NCBI RefSeq assembly: GCF_037042905.1 | Contig: NC_087261.1 | Coordinates: forward strand, 24,820,317 to 24,884,316 | Length of the DNA stretch: 64,000 nt | Origin: Lytechinus pictus | Taxonomy: Eukaryota; Echinodermata; Echinoidea; Temnopleuroida; Toxopneustidae | Direction of reading: 5' to 3' | Part shown: positions 47,103 to 58,686 of the stretch, piece after piece | How the letters are laid out: every line of letters starts with the position of its first letter | Numbering within the stretch: position 1 is the first letter of the stretch | The notes under the pieces: model-generated | Databases searched by the model: none | What the model saw: only the letters and a program-made list of their open reading frames with translations | Told to the model about the DNA's origin: nothing | Program-made: the position numbers and the translations under genes

Positions 47103-48248
47103 ATTCCACGGTCACCCGCATTACACTTTTACGTGTCTTTTCTAATTTTGATCCAGATTTGAAATAGAGCCAATAATAAAAATTTTGGAAACTGTCCGCT
47201 TTTGCTTGGAATCCCCCATATATAAAATAATTCCACACCAAGACATAAAACTGTCTAAAAGACACAAGAGCCATCCGACAATACAATTATGTAGATATTA
47301 GGAAGGGGGGGGGGTGAATACAACAGACCTGACTAATGTATGGTAGCCACTATGGGGAGACACATTTACAACGTCAAAACAATGAAAAGTAATTTAAATG
47401 TACATAAACATCACGATAATTATACATTTTCTAGCTTCTATTATAATTTTTTTTTCATGATGGGAAATGTACAAGGGTTCACAGCATTTTACGAGCTGAA
47501 AACTTGAGATTTTGTGTGAAGTTATATTTTAGTGAATTAATTGATGATTTCCGATACACTATTTAAACAATGAATGAATGAAACTGTTTGTGAAAATTAT
47601 GGGGCTAAAATGTTATCATTGTTCATATAAAATGTATATATACATGATATATGTCACAACTTTCACTTGTAATTCTACAAAATATTTTTTTTCTAAAGAA
47701 ATGCGGTTCTACTTTTTCAAACCTTTCTGCATTTCATGAAACCATATGGTTTGTCTTATTTTCCAGATTTTTTTTTGAACAACATGGTTCGTCTTATTTT
47801 CCAGATTTTTTTTTACAACTTGAAAAAAGTATTAAAGGAGTTTCAATACCGTATATAAAAAAATAGTGATCATCAAGGGAAGTCCAAATAGTTGATTGAT
47901 GTATTTTTTTTTACATCTTATAATAATTCCTAATTAGCATGCAAGAGGAAGTCATCTTCCAGATTAGGGTGAATCAATTATAAAGGTTTTCTTTTCATGT
48001 TCAGTGACAAAGAAATTAACCTGCTCTGACCAGTGGAAATCACCAGTTTAGCTGAAGGGATTCACAAAAGAATACACCTACATGAAATCAATTAAATTAA
48101 ATGTATTTCACATGGCATATCGGGGAGCTTCGTGCATGTGAAATTGCAAAAGCAACACTTTAAAAAGCCATAACTCCTGTAGAATGGATTTTACTTTCAG
48201 TTGCTGGTATATTATTTCTGTCATGGATAGTGAATGAGAACCATAAAC
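47103..48248. other. No gene seen
   Basis: AT-rich with a poly-G at 47307. 'tcttattttccagatttttt' occurs twice close together (about 47755 and 47791). No frame with coding character. Confidence 0.5.
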
Positions 48249-48524
48249 CTGGGCCCGTCTTAAAAAAGAGTTACAATTGATCCAATCCACCACAAATATG
48301 GAAAGCCAGCAACGTCAGAATCCAAAATAGACATTTGTTCAAGATATTTTCTAGGTATGATGTATATTCATACATTCACTGTTTTCTTGACAATTCAGTA
48401 TGCTTCTCATTGTTTTCAAAGGACATTGAGCAAATTTCCTAAAGAAAAAATCATGACATTGATGGATTTCCATATACTTGAGATTGATCGGATCAGTCGT
48501 AAATCTTTGTAAGACGGGGCCCAG
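48249..48524. mobile_element. MITE with ctgggcc(c)cgtctta ends
   Basis: CTGGGCCCGTCTTAAAAAAG and its near inverse CTTTGTAAGACGGGGCCCAG bound 276 bp; gttacaattgatccaatc is inverted as gattgatcggatcagtcg. A truncated relative is at 39825-40020. Confidence 0.8.
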
Positions 48525-49239
48525 CGAACAATTGAAAATTTGCGATGATTGCAAGACTTATGATTGATTCAGGAACTAAGTATGCATTGCAATCGATTGC
48601 AAATTTCCTTTTGAGATTTACAAGTTATAAATCAATTTTAACTAAAGCAAACAAATATTATATAGTTGTGGCTGCAACAAACGGACTAGCGATCTATTGC
48701 ATATTTGCAGTTGATTGCAAGAATTGTGATTGATTTGGGAACTAAAATTGACTTGCAATCGGTTGCAAATGAAATGAAGAGTAATGCCATCAGCGTGGTC
48801 CGTTTCATAATTTTTTTTAAAGAACGAATTTGCACAGTTTAAAGCTATTGAAATCATTCAATTTTATTAGCTGTTGGCAAACTTGTTGTAGAAATTAGGC
48901 ATTTGAAACGGGACCCCTGCTACACGGACACGTAAATAATGGATGTCCGCGATGAAGCGGTTACTTTTTTTGGCTAATAAATAGTTTTTATTACTTTTTA
49001 AAGATAGCGGATCTACCTCTTATTTTCTGAATGATTTGTTGTAGAGGGGCAAGGGAGAAAATGAAGAGGTAATGGAGAGTGGGAAAGAGAAAGCGATTTG
49101 GAGAGACGGGGGGGGGGGGGGGGGTGGGGAGGAGAGGAGAAGATATAGAAAGTTTGAAATGGTGGCACATCCGGCCTGTGGCCCCCTTTGAGAGCCATGA
49201 TCTAGATGTTTAATGTAAAGCCGTTCTTACACTAGTGTG
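48525..49239. other. No gene; degenerate internal repeat
   Basis: 'gattgcaagacttatgattgattc' -like and 'gcaatcgattgcaaat' motifs recur between 48540 and 48780 (gaattgtgattgatttggga). A purine/poly-G tract is at about 49040-49150. Confidence 0.45.
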
Positions 49240-49310
49240 CCCCCCTTTTAGAATATTGTGCTCCAGTTTTCCATAGCAGTCTTGAATGAATAAATGAATG
49301 AATCTTTATT
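49240..49310. pseudogene. Two tiny LINE remnants
   Basis: Plus strand 49241-49285 reads PLLEYCAPVFHSSL, a common post-RT motif of LINEs. Immediately after, gaatgaatctttatttcg looks like the inverted 3' tail of another LINE. Both too short to classify. Confidence 0.45.
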
Positions 49311-49734
49311 TCGTTTCAATTCCGATATCAAACAACAACAACAACAGTAAATCATTGCGATATAAGTAAATAGCAAAGAACAAAAGTAAACTAGAATTTT
49401 AATTCGTCATGAGGACGAATTAGGTGATCTGTCTCTGATTTCATGATCAGGAAGACAATCAACATTTTTATTGAGATCAATATGATCATCATGATGAAAA
49501 CTGAACTTCTCTTACGAAAAGAACGTGTTGAATACTCTTGAAAAAGAGGGAAATGAAAAAGTTGTGTGAAAAAGTGTAGGTCATACACATATTGTACAGG
49601 AACATTGTACATTAAAAGGGATTTTAATCTTTTTTATTGTCCAATGTTTTATTTAATATACATTGTAATGGTCATAAAGGACCATTTGTGAAATGTTGAA
49701 AAGAAAAAAAAAGAGAAAAAAATTATCATGTTCA
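49311..49734. other. No gene seen
   Basis: Short (aac)n near 49333 and AT-rich DNA only. Confidence 0.5.
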
Positions 49735-49812
49735 CCCCGGCCCCCTGGGCTCGAGCCCTGGACTCTGAGGACGCAAGGCTCATGCCTTACCCATTGAGCT
49801 ACACACTTCCCA
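49735..49812 (-). repeat. tRNA-like SINE head or tRNA pseudogene
   Basis: On the minus strand, TAGCTCAATGGGTAA (49787-49801) and GGGCTCGAGCCC (49747-49758) form A and B boxes. The flanks do not give a clean acceptor stem. Confidence 0.5.
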
Positions 49813-50843
49813 TAGACTTACACATAAGCAAAACAAGAGGATCTCAAATCCAATTTTGCAAGTGAAATACGGGCATGATCCCGGCATCTGATCGGAAAAT
49901 GGAGACCACACCTGCGATAGCTTACAATCTCAGCTACAACATACTGTACTCCAAGCTCAGAGAAAACCGACAAAAAGAAATGGAGATATGGCTCGCGAAA
50001 TAGAGGAATGTAAAATCCAGTTTTGAGAAAAAGCCATTTCCCATAGAGATTGCACACAAAATGAGCGAAAATGACATACCCCTATAAATCGACATTTTCA
50101 GGGATAATCCGTTCCTTAAAATGTAAAAATGCCAACTCCTTAGATAGAGTGAGTCCTCGGCTACAATATATAAGAAACTGAGCGAAAATTGACCAATATT
50201 TATGGAGTTAGAGTCAAATTTGCATAATTATGATGACGTCATAAGTAGCAAAATGGGAATTTGAGTTCCGACGCCATTTTGATGACGTCATGATAAAATT
50301 TCGGGTCAAATGTGACATGAAATCATATCTCCCATCCATACTCTATTCGAATATGAAAAAAAAATTGGGGGTCAACGGACTACCTGAAGAGCTATAATGA
50401 GTTTTGTATAGGCATGTTTTTGCACATATATTGTCTATGGTTAGTGCGCGCGCGCGTGCGTGCTGTAAACTTTGATGGAGGCTAATTCCATTATTACTTG
50501 TCGTAGAAGGTTGATCAAGGTATCAAATTACTCAGAATTATATTATCAATGCATTGATATTTTAGAAAATGCCGATCCTATGTTGTATAGTGCCGTTACG
50601 CGCGAGAACGCGCACGTGACCGTGCGCGCGCGCAAACTTTTGAAATGCTTAAAATGACCTGATTCGTACTCTACTTTGGTCAAAAAGTGATTTTGAGCAT
50701 TTTAAAATTTTGACGCGCGCGTACGCGCACGTCGTGACCTTTATATGACCTTTGATGACATGGACAGTTGACCCTTGACCTGAAGTTAATGTGATGTAAA
50801 AATTGTTAATTTTTTAAAATTGATAATGAAGATATGATTGATA
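49813..50843. other. No gene; alternating GC tracts
   Basis: Gacgtcat motifs (about 50231, 50284) and three islands of alternating CG (50449-50461, 50595-50632, 50711-50733) in AT-rich sequence. Confidence 0.5.
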
Positions 50844-53001
50844 CAGGGACCTGGGAAGCGGGGGTGCTGGGGGTGCTGAAGCACCCCCAGAAATTATCCT
50901 GGGGGTGCTGCGTGTATTATTTTACATAGGCAGCACCCCCACGAAATCGGGTTCCCCCCTGTATTAAAAAAAATATGTTATAATGTACATAATTATCACA
51001 TCCGACAATCGCAAATCATTTACATAGTCTTTCACATATTCAAATAACATCCCTCCTATAACGCGACTCAATCAAGCTCCAACGGGGCCCGACCGCCCGT
51101 GTATTGTATACAAAAATTACAAGTCAGACAATAGAAATCAAATTTCAGTCTTTTTCGCCCTGCCCCATGGCCCTGGGAAGCGGGGTTGCTGGGGGTGAAG
51201 CACCCCCAAAATTTGGGGGTGCTGCGTGTGTTATTTTCCATAGGCAGCGCACCTCCTGGAAATCTAGTGGTAGGTATGATAAAATGACAGAAATGTAATG
51301 AAAATGAACGACGTTTTGTAGAACCACCCCCTTCAGAATTTTCCGACACATTACTTGAAATAGTGTTTAAATTCACCCTCTTTCAGATCGAAATATCAAA
51401 TATTTTCTGCTCGCGCTTCGCGCTCGCATTACTTATTTTTATAATAAAAAAATGTATTTAGAATGCCCAAATACTAGGTATAACTCTAAACACGCGCAGG
51501 CATGTTTATTCAGATACGCAGCTTGATAGGGGGGGGGGGGGTACTCCGGGCTGAAAATATTTATATCAAATACATTTTATCAAAAATAAATAAATTTTAT
51601 CAAAATCTGATAACGATTAGTTAAATTATTCAATTCTAAAGTTTAGCAATATTTTATGAAAATGGTGATATGCATGTCGTCATGAATATTTAATAGGTGG
51701 GCTGATGCTGTAACATTCCCACTATCCTGTTTCTTGTGGAATCAAAATTGTTTCATTTTTTCATACCAGAGTGAATGATATGTCTCCCTTATAATGAAAT
51801 AAGTTGTCAATTCAACTGTTTTGGTTCTTGGAAAATATTGAATACACCTCAATTTATATAATAAAATACAAAAGAACAAGTGGGGATATGACATCACCAG
51901 TTTGCTCATTGAATTTTAATGAAGACATGCCTAAAACTGTTTCACTGGAATAATGCTAATCTTTAAAATGCAATAACTGTAATATTCTTGTCTGATTTTG
52001 ATCAAATCTTTATTCTTATGTTCGTCTGAGTTTTCTTTATCTGTTCAAACCATTTTACATTCAGTGTGGAGTTTCAGATCAGAATATCAAAAAATTTCTG
52101 CTCGCGCTTCGCGCTCACATTAATTTAAGAATATATCCAATTACCCATCATTTTCTTGATTTACAAAACATGAATAGAATGTCCCGTTTTCAGGTCTGAA
52201 ATCTCAATTTTGTTTCCGCTCGCATCAATTGTATAGTTATATACCTATCATGTTCATGATTAGAAAAGTGCATTAGATGTCTCGTTTTAAGGTTTGAAAT
52301 CTCATTTTTATTTCCGCTCGCGCTTCGCGCTCGCATCAATTGTATAGTTTTATACCTATCCTTATTATGATTAGAAAAGTGCTTAGAATCTCTCGTTTTT
52401 TTGGTCAGTGCATGAAATCTCAATTCTGTTTCCGCTCGCGCTTCGCGCTCGCATCAATTGTATAGTTATATACATATCCTGTTCATATTTACAAAACGTG
52501 CTTAGAATGTCCAGTATTTAGGTCGGAATGTCAAATTTTTAAGCTCGCGCTCGCATTATTTGATTGTTGATATATGTATCGTCTTCATGGGTAACTGCAG
52601 AACAGTCCTTATATACACGTCCCTTTCGATCAGGCCAGAGCGTATATAGAAAATATCTGCTCACGCTGATCGCGCTCACAATTATTATTTGTTACATACG
52701 TATCTTAATTGGACCACAAACATTGCTCAAAATGATCAATTTTCAGGACAAAATACATGAAATTTCCACAAAAAATAGCTCGCGCTTCGCGCTCAAATTA
52801 TATATTTATGTTCTTTTATAAGAAGAAAGCTAAGGAGTGACTGTCATATATATGTATATTTATATATGTGTGTGTGTGTGTGTGAGGGTGCGTGTGTGTG
52901 TGTAATTTAATATTGAAAACTCAATTGTGTCTGTCCCCCCCCCCTCACATTTGAGGAGAGATTTCAGCACCCCCACTGAAAAAATCGTTCCCAGGTCCCT
53001 G
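50844..53001. mobile_element. 2.16-kb hAT-type element D with 8-bp TSD
   Basis: Ends CAGGGACCTGGGAA and TTCCCAGGTCCCTG lie inside the exact duplication GATTGATA (50836-50843, 53002-53009). It is the inverse-orientation relative of element C, with the TTAA MITE uninterrupted (about 51548-52065) and a GCGAGC array at 52090-52800 plus one unit at 51408. An internal copy of the terminus starts near 51172 (ccctgggaagcggggttgct). The (GT)n near 52865 corresponds to (CA)n in C. No transposase. Confidence 0.9.
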
Positions 53002-53009
53002 GATTGATA

Positions 53010-53674
53010 ATGTGATTTTACAAAATGGCGTCTAGATGACGTCATGATGTCCTTTTGACCTTGAACTTGTTTTATATACATCACATGATAAGTCCCCATA
53101 TTTGATGATATTCTGAAGATAATTGATGATGTAGATTTTGTGCTAACAAGAAAAGGGCGGAAAATAAAGAAAAATAATAAATAAAAAAGAAAATTCGTAC
53201 GAAATTAAGAGTTGATCTGTCGATTGACAGATCACCTAATAATTACAGGATAATATACATAATACATGCACTAATTTTTATGGAACATTAGCAACACCCA
53301 TGAGAAAAGATGGAAATGAAACGTGGTGACCTACTAAGAAGCTTAGCTTGTGGGCTATAGGCCACCAGAATGTTAAAAACTTACAATAGCAAATATTTCA
53401 AACATCATAGAACAAGCAGACAAAAATTTGGAGTAAATAACCAAAGTACAGATATACATATTTACGAAAGATACACTAAAATGTAACCAAAAAAAGCGAA
53501 ATGCAGAATGCAAACAAATTCTATTAGACCTAAAGTATAAGAATTTAAAATTCGAAAAGAAGAAAGAAAAGAGGAAAAAATAAAGAAAATAAGCAGAGCC
53601 CTATTTTTGCAAAGATAATTGTGGGAAGAATACAATTTATAAAGTTAGACAAGATATAACCAGCAGGCGTGCGT
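53010..53674. other. No gene; probable LINE 3' UTR
   Basis: A/T-rich sequence directly downstream (minus strand) of the LINE C-terminus at 53675-53790. Confidence 0.4.
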
Positions 53675-53790
53675 TTACTGATCTAAGTATTTCTTCAGTA
53701 AATCGGTCTTTAACTTGTTTCTAAAAACACTAAGGCTAACTGATTGCTTCAATGAAGAAGGAAGGGAGTTCTAAATTTTGGCCCTGTATA
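53675..53790 (-). pseudogene. LINE C-terminal fragment, minus
   Basis: The frame ...YRAKI then a TAG then NSLPSSLKQSVSLSVFRNKL and KTDLLKKYLDQ ends at TAA (53675-53677). N(W)SLP..L....S...F.....L is typical of LINE C-termini. Confidence 0.6.
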
Positions 53791-53920
53791 AACAAATGTA
53801 TTTAGCCGAAAACTAGTTTTGACGAATGGCAAGTGGAGAAAAGAAACATGTCTTGTATAGTAAAAATGGATTTGGTCATTTCTAACACATAATAAAGCAA
53901 GGGCAGCAAAACAAAAAAAT

Positions 53921-54215
53921 ATTATTGAAAGAATACAACGGAGAGTATGTACAATTATTTTAGGACATAATTACATCACATACACAAATGCATGTCAGGT
54001 ATGTAATTTATCAACACTTGAGAGAAGACTGGCACTGTGTAAAAAAATTGCAAAATCACTTTCAACTTATCCTCTGTGTAAGACATGGCTACCTCGGAAA
54101 AAACATAAACATATCTCTTCGTCGTAAAAACAACTATCAACAATATCAAATAAGAACAACAAGATTCAAAAATAGTCAATTGCCTTTTTTGGTTGACATA
54201 CTTAACAAAAAATGA
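53921..54215 (+). pseudogene. LINE C-terminal fragment, plus
   Basis: IIERIQRRVCTIILGHNYIT then CNLSTLERRLALCKKIAKSL is the usual post-RT region. After a frameshift near 54080 the other frame gives YQIRTTRFKNSQLPFLVDIL and stops at 54213-54215. It ends about 60 bases before block B begins. Confidence 0.7.
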
Positions 54216-54904
54216 GTGTGTCGACTAAATGGACAATGGTCACCCAACCATAGTTATTTTTGTCATTTAAATAAGAAATGCTATATGTTACTGGTGAGGC
54301 CTATTTGCTTACGTGATCATACTAATAGTCGTCAAAATGTGAACAATCATTTTTGTAATTTCGAAGAAGATATCACCCTTTTTTAAAACATTTTGTCAGG
54401 CATATGGTTCTCGCGAAACGAAAAAATACTGGCTACTAAAATGAATATCAAGTTTTATATCTCCCTTGTGAACCCGCTGGCGATTTCTCTCAGTGAATAC
54501 AGAATACATTATGTGTAGGATTTTTTCATGATTTAACACGGAAGAAAATAATAATCTTAAAAACTCGAATATGCCCTTAAAAGCAATATAGCAATATCCA
54601 CAGTGTATCCATAGGGATAAATATTGCCTTGTTTATAATGCAATGAAAATGTTGAAGGCACAGTCATGTATCACCACACTGTAGGCACATGTGAAATATG
54701 GCGATAATCATATATCTCGATCAGTAGAAGTTGAGATCTGTGTGTAATTTGCACTGATCCCCCTACCCATAAACAGTTCAGCGATCTCATCCAAAAATCA
54801 TATCTGTTTCTGGTAACTCTGATAGGAACTCAGCAGGGTAGTTTTTGCTGGTAAACCTCCGGTAAACCCCTAGCTGATATATAGCCAATTACATAGGAAA
54901 CAAC

Positions 54905-55498
54905 ATGGTCCGGGCTGAAAATAATAAGATTTACACAGATGAAGAGAAATCAGACAAACAAAACACTGAAAATTTGATCAAACTCGGACGAGGAATAACA
55001 AAGTTATGGCATTTTTAAGATTTGCATTATTCCGGTGAAACAGTTCTAGACATGTCTTCATGAATATTCAATGAGCAAATTGATGATGTCATATCCCCAC
55101 TTGTTTTTTTTTATTATATGAAATTAGGTTTATTCAAATTTGTTCCACTGCAAGAACTGTAAAAAAAATGATTGACAACTGATTCAATGCATTAGATATT
55201 CATTGCTGCAACTTTTTTCATTATATAGGAGACACCGCTGACACATGTATGAAAAAATGAAACAAATATGATTTTATGTAGTAGCATAGAAAAAGAAAAG
55301 TAGGGATGTACGTGACATCATCAGCCCACCTAATCATGATAACGTGCATATAACTAGTTTCACAAAATATTGCTAAACTTTAGAATTCAATAACTTTGTT
55401 ATTATTTTGTTAACCAATTTTGATGAAATTTTCAGCATTTTGCTATGTGGATTTATCTATATATTAAGATACGAATATTTTCAGCCCGGACCATCCCT
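54905..55498 (+). mobile_element. TTAA-type MITE, block B copy
   Basis: Begins atggtccgggctgaaaataa (the outermost bases are lost) and ends before TTAA 55499-55502. Orthologous in position to 4888-5496. Confidence 0.8.
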
Positions 55499-55865
55499 TT
55501 AAGCAGGGACCGAGTCCCTGGTTTAGATAGTGGCTGACTTTATAGACGACAGATATTACTCTCGAGTCTTTTTATCAAAGTTGAGACAATGTCAGAGCGG
55601 GGATTCATGCTCTAACCACTAGACTGGCAGGGTTCATGGTGAGATCGAGGTTAAAGTAATTAATAGTGTAATTCTCTGACTATAATAATCTGTAACATGA
55701 ATGTGTACTTCCGCCGTCGATCATGTCGATAGGGAGATTGTGCTCTAATAATTACGAATTTATCATTTCTTTTGCATGGCAAGAATTTTCCCTGATTTTT
55801 GGAAAATACCGATTTTTCTGTTGGTTTTATAGACTTTTGCTTAACTTTCCACGTTAATCTCATGC

Positions 55866-55867
<2 letters not shown>

Positions 55868-55902
<35 letters not shown>

Positions 55903-56209
55903 CAAATATATTGCTGTACACACGCGCGCGTGACCAAAAACAAACGCGCTTAAAGGAGTGTTGTTTTTAAGTTTTGGACGCGGGCCGCGCGTGCACTCGT
56001 TAAGGCCTTATCAAAAACATCGATTTTCAAAAAAAGGGTAGTTTTGAAAGACTGTTTAGACTTGTTTAAGGGCCAAAATGTGTAAATAAAGCCCGCGAAA
56101 AACGTGTTTAGGGGGTTATTTTGCACACAGAGAAAAAAAACTCGTTTAAGGGATGTTAAGAACTAATTTGGTCACGCATGTGTACAGCAATACATTTGAC
56201 TGCCCCCCC
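55868..56209. mobile_element. MITE with 'gtcaaatatattgctgtaca' ends, block B copy
   Basis: A run of about 30 G leads into cagtcaaatatattgctgta; the right end is tgtacagcaatacatttgac plus C run. Same family as 4311-4714. Confidence 0.75.
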
Positions 56210-56214
56210 GGTCT

Positions 56215-56614
56215 AGAACCTCTCTATTTATCATTTCTTGTGCACGGCAAGAACCCCCCCCCCCCCGATTTTTGTGTAGGTTAGGACTTTGGCTTAACTC
56301 TCCACGTTTGTCCGGTGTAAGGTGCTTTCTGGCATCATTTATTTTATTCCACCATGACTAACTTTGAATTCAGAAGAATGTGTCCTGCAAAATGCAAAGG
56401 AACCTTCTACATGTTTTCATGGCGAAGTCCTTTCAAATTCTTCACCCAAATTAATGAGCAGTGGGGAAGCAATAAGATTATTCATACCAAGATCATTTTT
56501 TTTAAAGATGTCGATATACCACCATCATTCGTATAAAGTTGTTTACGAACCACTGTATTGCGCATACACAACCTTACAAGTGAAAAGTTTTAGCTTGCTC
56601 TGAACTTCTCTCTA
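56215..56614. other. Downstream spacer of Gal3ST copy B
   Basis: It aligns with about 6825-7213 of block A. No gene seen. Confidence 0.6.
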
Positions 56615-57958
56615 TGAGAGTATAAAAAAAAAAACGGGACAGATTTGAAAAGTCTATACAATTTTTGTTTCAAAGCATGATGTCTAAATTTTTGTGTTAA
56701 TAGGTGCTCTGAAGTCTTATCTTTCAAATGCCTTGAGCGAACACGGAATGTTTTTGTCTGGGGTTAAAAAGGAGGCTTGCGCCAAAATTGCATAAAATGA
56801 TAAATATGATGATCGGACTTCTTGCCAATCAGCAGACTTCCACTTAACCTTTTCATTATCTTTGCCATAATTTTCAAATTATGCGGTCAAAATTCCTTTT
56901 CAAATCTATTTATTTGCTTGAATTGTTCTGTTGTTTCTTTTTAATATGTTCTCTTTTAGCTTTGAATATTCCTTCTTCAAGCAAAAACTTTTTTTTTCAA
57001 CCGAAGTATGGAAAAGCGTGTATTTTTTCTTCAAATCCTTTCATTGTGTGCTACAAAGGTTATGGTGCCTTTTGAACAGTGCCATACAGATGGACGGGGT
57101 CTTGGGGATACCCCCCATCCTCAATAAAAAAAAATCATGACCAAGAAAAAAGTTGAAAGCAAATAAAAGGAAAGATAAAAAGTAGAATATGATATTATTT
57201 TCTAAATATTTTGTCAAAATCTATTACAAAATCTGATATTGTAATTAAAATGTGGGAATATTTGTGTGCTCGCTTCGCTCGCTCACAACATTTTAATACA
57301 TTTTACCAGATCTGCCATATCTAGCTCCTTCAAAATTGACTCAATACGCCATTGCCATTGAAAGACATGAATCCCTCCCTGTTTGTCCTGTCAAGCATAT
57401 AATTAAACTTGGTCAAGGAAACAATAACCCCTTGAAAAATGAATTCATGTCTTTTAAAGGTTCCATAACATAATTTGTTTCACATAATTAAAAAGATTTG
57501 AATAATTACAAGTTTTCCCAATTAATAATGCAAATCTTCTTGCTTGGGTTGACAAAAGGCCTTCTTTTCTTACTTATGAAGGAAGATTCAAAGGTAAAAG
57601 AAGTTTAAATGAAAAAACAAAATAATTCATGTAAAAAGATAAATTTGTTAATAAAATTTGACAGCATAATTCGAAAATTGTGGCACAGATAATGAAAAGA
57701 TTAAGAGGAAGTCTGCTGATTAGCAAGAAGTCTGATCATCATATTACTCATATTCTGCTTTCCTGGCGCAAGCTTCTTTTTGAACCCCCGACAAAAACGT
57801 CCCGTGTTCGCTCAAGCATGAACAAAATTTATTTTTTCAAATTGCTTTTCAAAGATACGATTTCAGAGCATCTATTAACATCAAAATGTAGATATCATAA
57901 TTTGAAACAAATTTTCTATAGACTCTTCAAAACTGTCCCATTTTTTTTATACGCACTG
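56615..57958. mobile_element. Tc1/mariner-like element with long inverted ends, absent from block A
   Basis: Tataaaaaaaaaaacgggac near 56621 is inverted at about 57930-57955; the inverted arms extend about 280 bp on each side (cttcttgccaatcagcagac versus gtctgctgattagcaagaag). TA at 56613-56614 and 57959-57960 fits a TA target. The middle has a gctcgcttcgctcgctcac unit (57268-57286). The 103-codon frame at 57680 lacks transposase motifs. Confidence 0.7.
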
Positions 57959-57960
57959 TA

Positions 57961-58610
57961 TAGTAACGCTCTCATGATAGAGTATAATTAGCTGCCGCGC
58001 ACCTCCAACCACACCCCACTGCGGTGTTAAACACAGCACAAAGATAAAAACACCTACCATATATTACGATCCAAATATTTTTTTTGAAGAGTTGGAAAAA
58101 CCTCTTGTTCAATGAATCATGTATTCTGACAAAAATTTGTGAAAATACATTATCTGAAAAAGCAGATTATATTAGGAAAGTGAATATATATACGGTAGGT
58201 GGTGAAAATGCTTGAAAAGCGGTAGACTACCGCCAATTAAGAGTGGTAGAGCTAGCAGTCATGCTGACGCCATCTCGATAAATTGTAGCTTTTATCAAAT
58301 CTTTGATATTCCTGTTTTGTTGATATACATTTCATTTGAAGCCTACTAATGACCCCGATCATTTAATGTGATTAACTGGTGGGAATGCTGTAATTAATCA
58401 TTATACATTGATGAATTCGGAAGCCATCTTGAGAAAAGCGCCTTCATACTGTCAAGGTGTCCACGAGACATTGGACACCAAGACGAAAGTTGTTCCTTGT
58501 CATATGAAGTATGAACACAAGTAGTATAAAACCGAAAGATCAGGCGTGTTTGGCAAATTTTCCAAAGTATGACCACGATGGTTCATTTTATCATGGACCT
58601 TCTACATGAT
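57961..58610. other. Downstream spacer of Gal3ST copy B, continued
   Basis: It aligns with about 7220-7850 of block A. No independent gene is seen. Confidence 0.6.
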
Positions 58611-58616
58611 TTTATT
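58611..58616 (-). promoter_or_regulatory. Poly(A) signal of Gal3ST copy B
   Basis: Tttatt on the plus strand is AATAAA on the gene strand, about 71 bases past the stop, as in copy A. Confidence 0.55.
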
Positions 58617-58686
58617 GTCCCTTTTCTTCTTTAGACTGGGAAACTAAGTTTGATTATAGGTCTATTCCGGACCATTCCTTCCCTTT

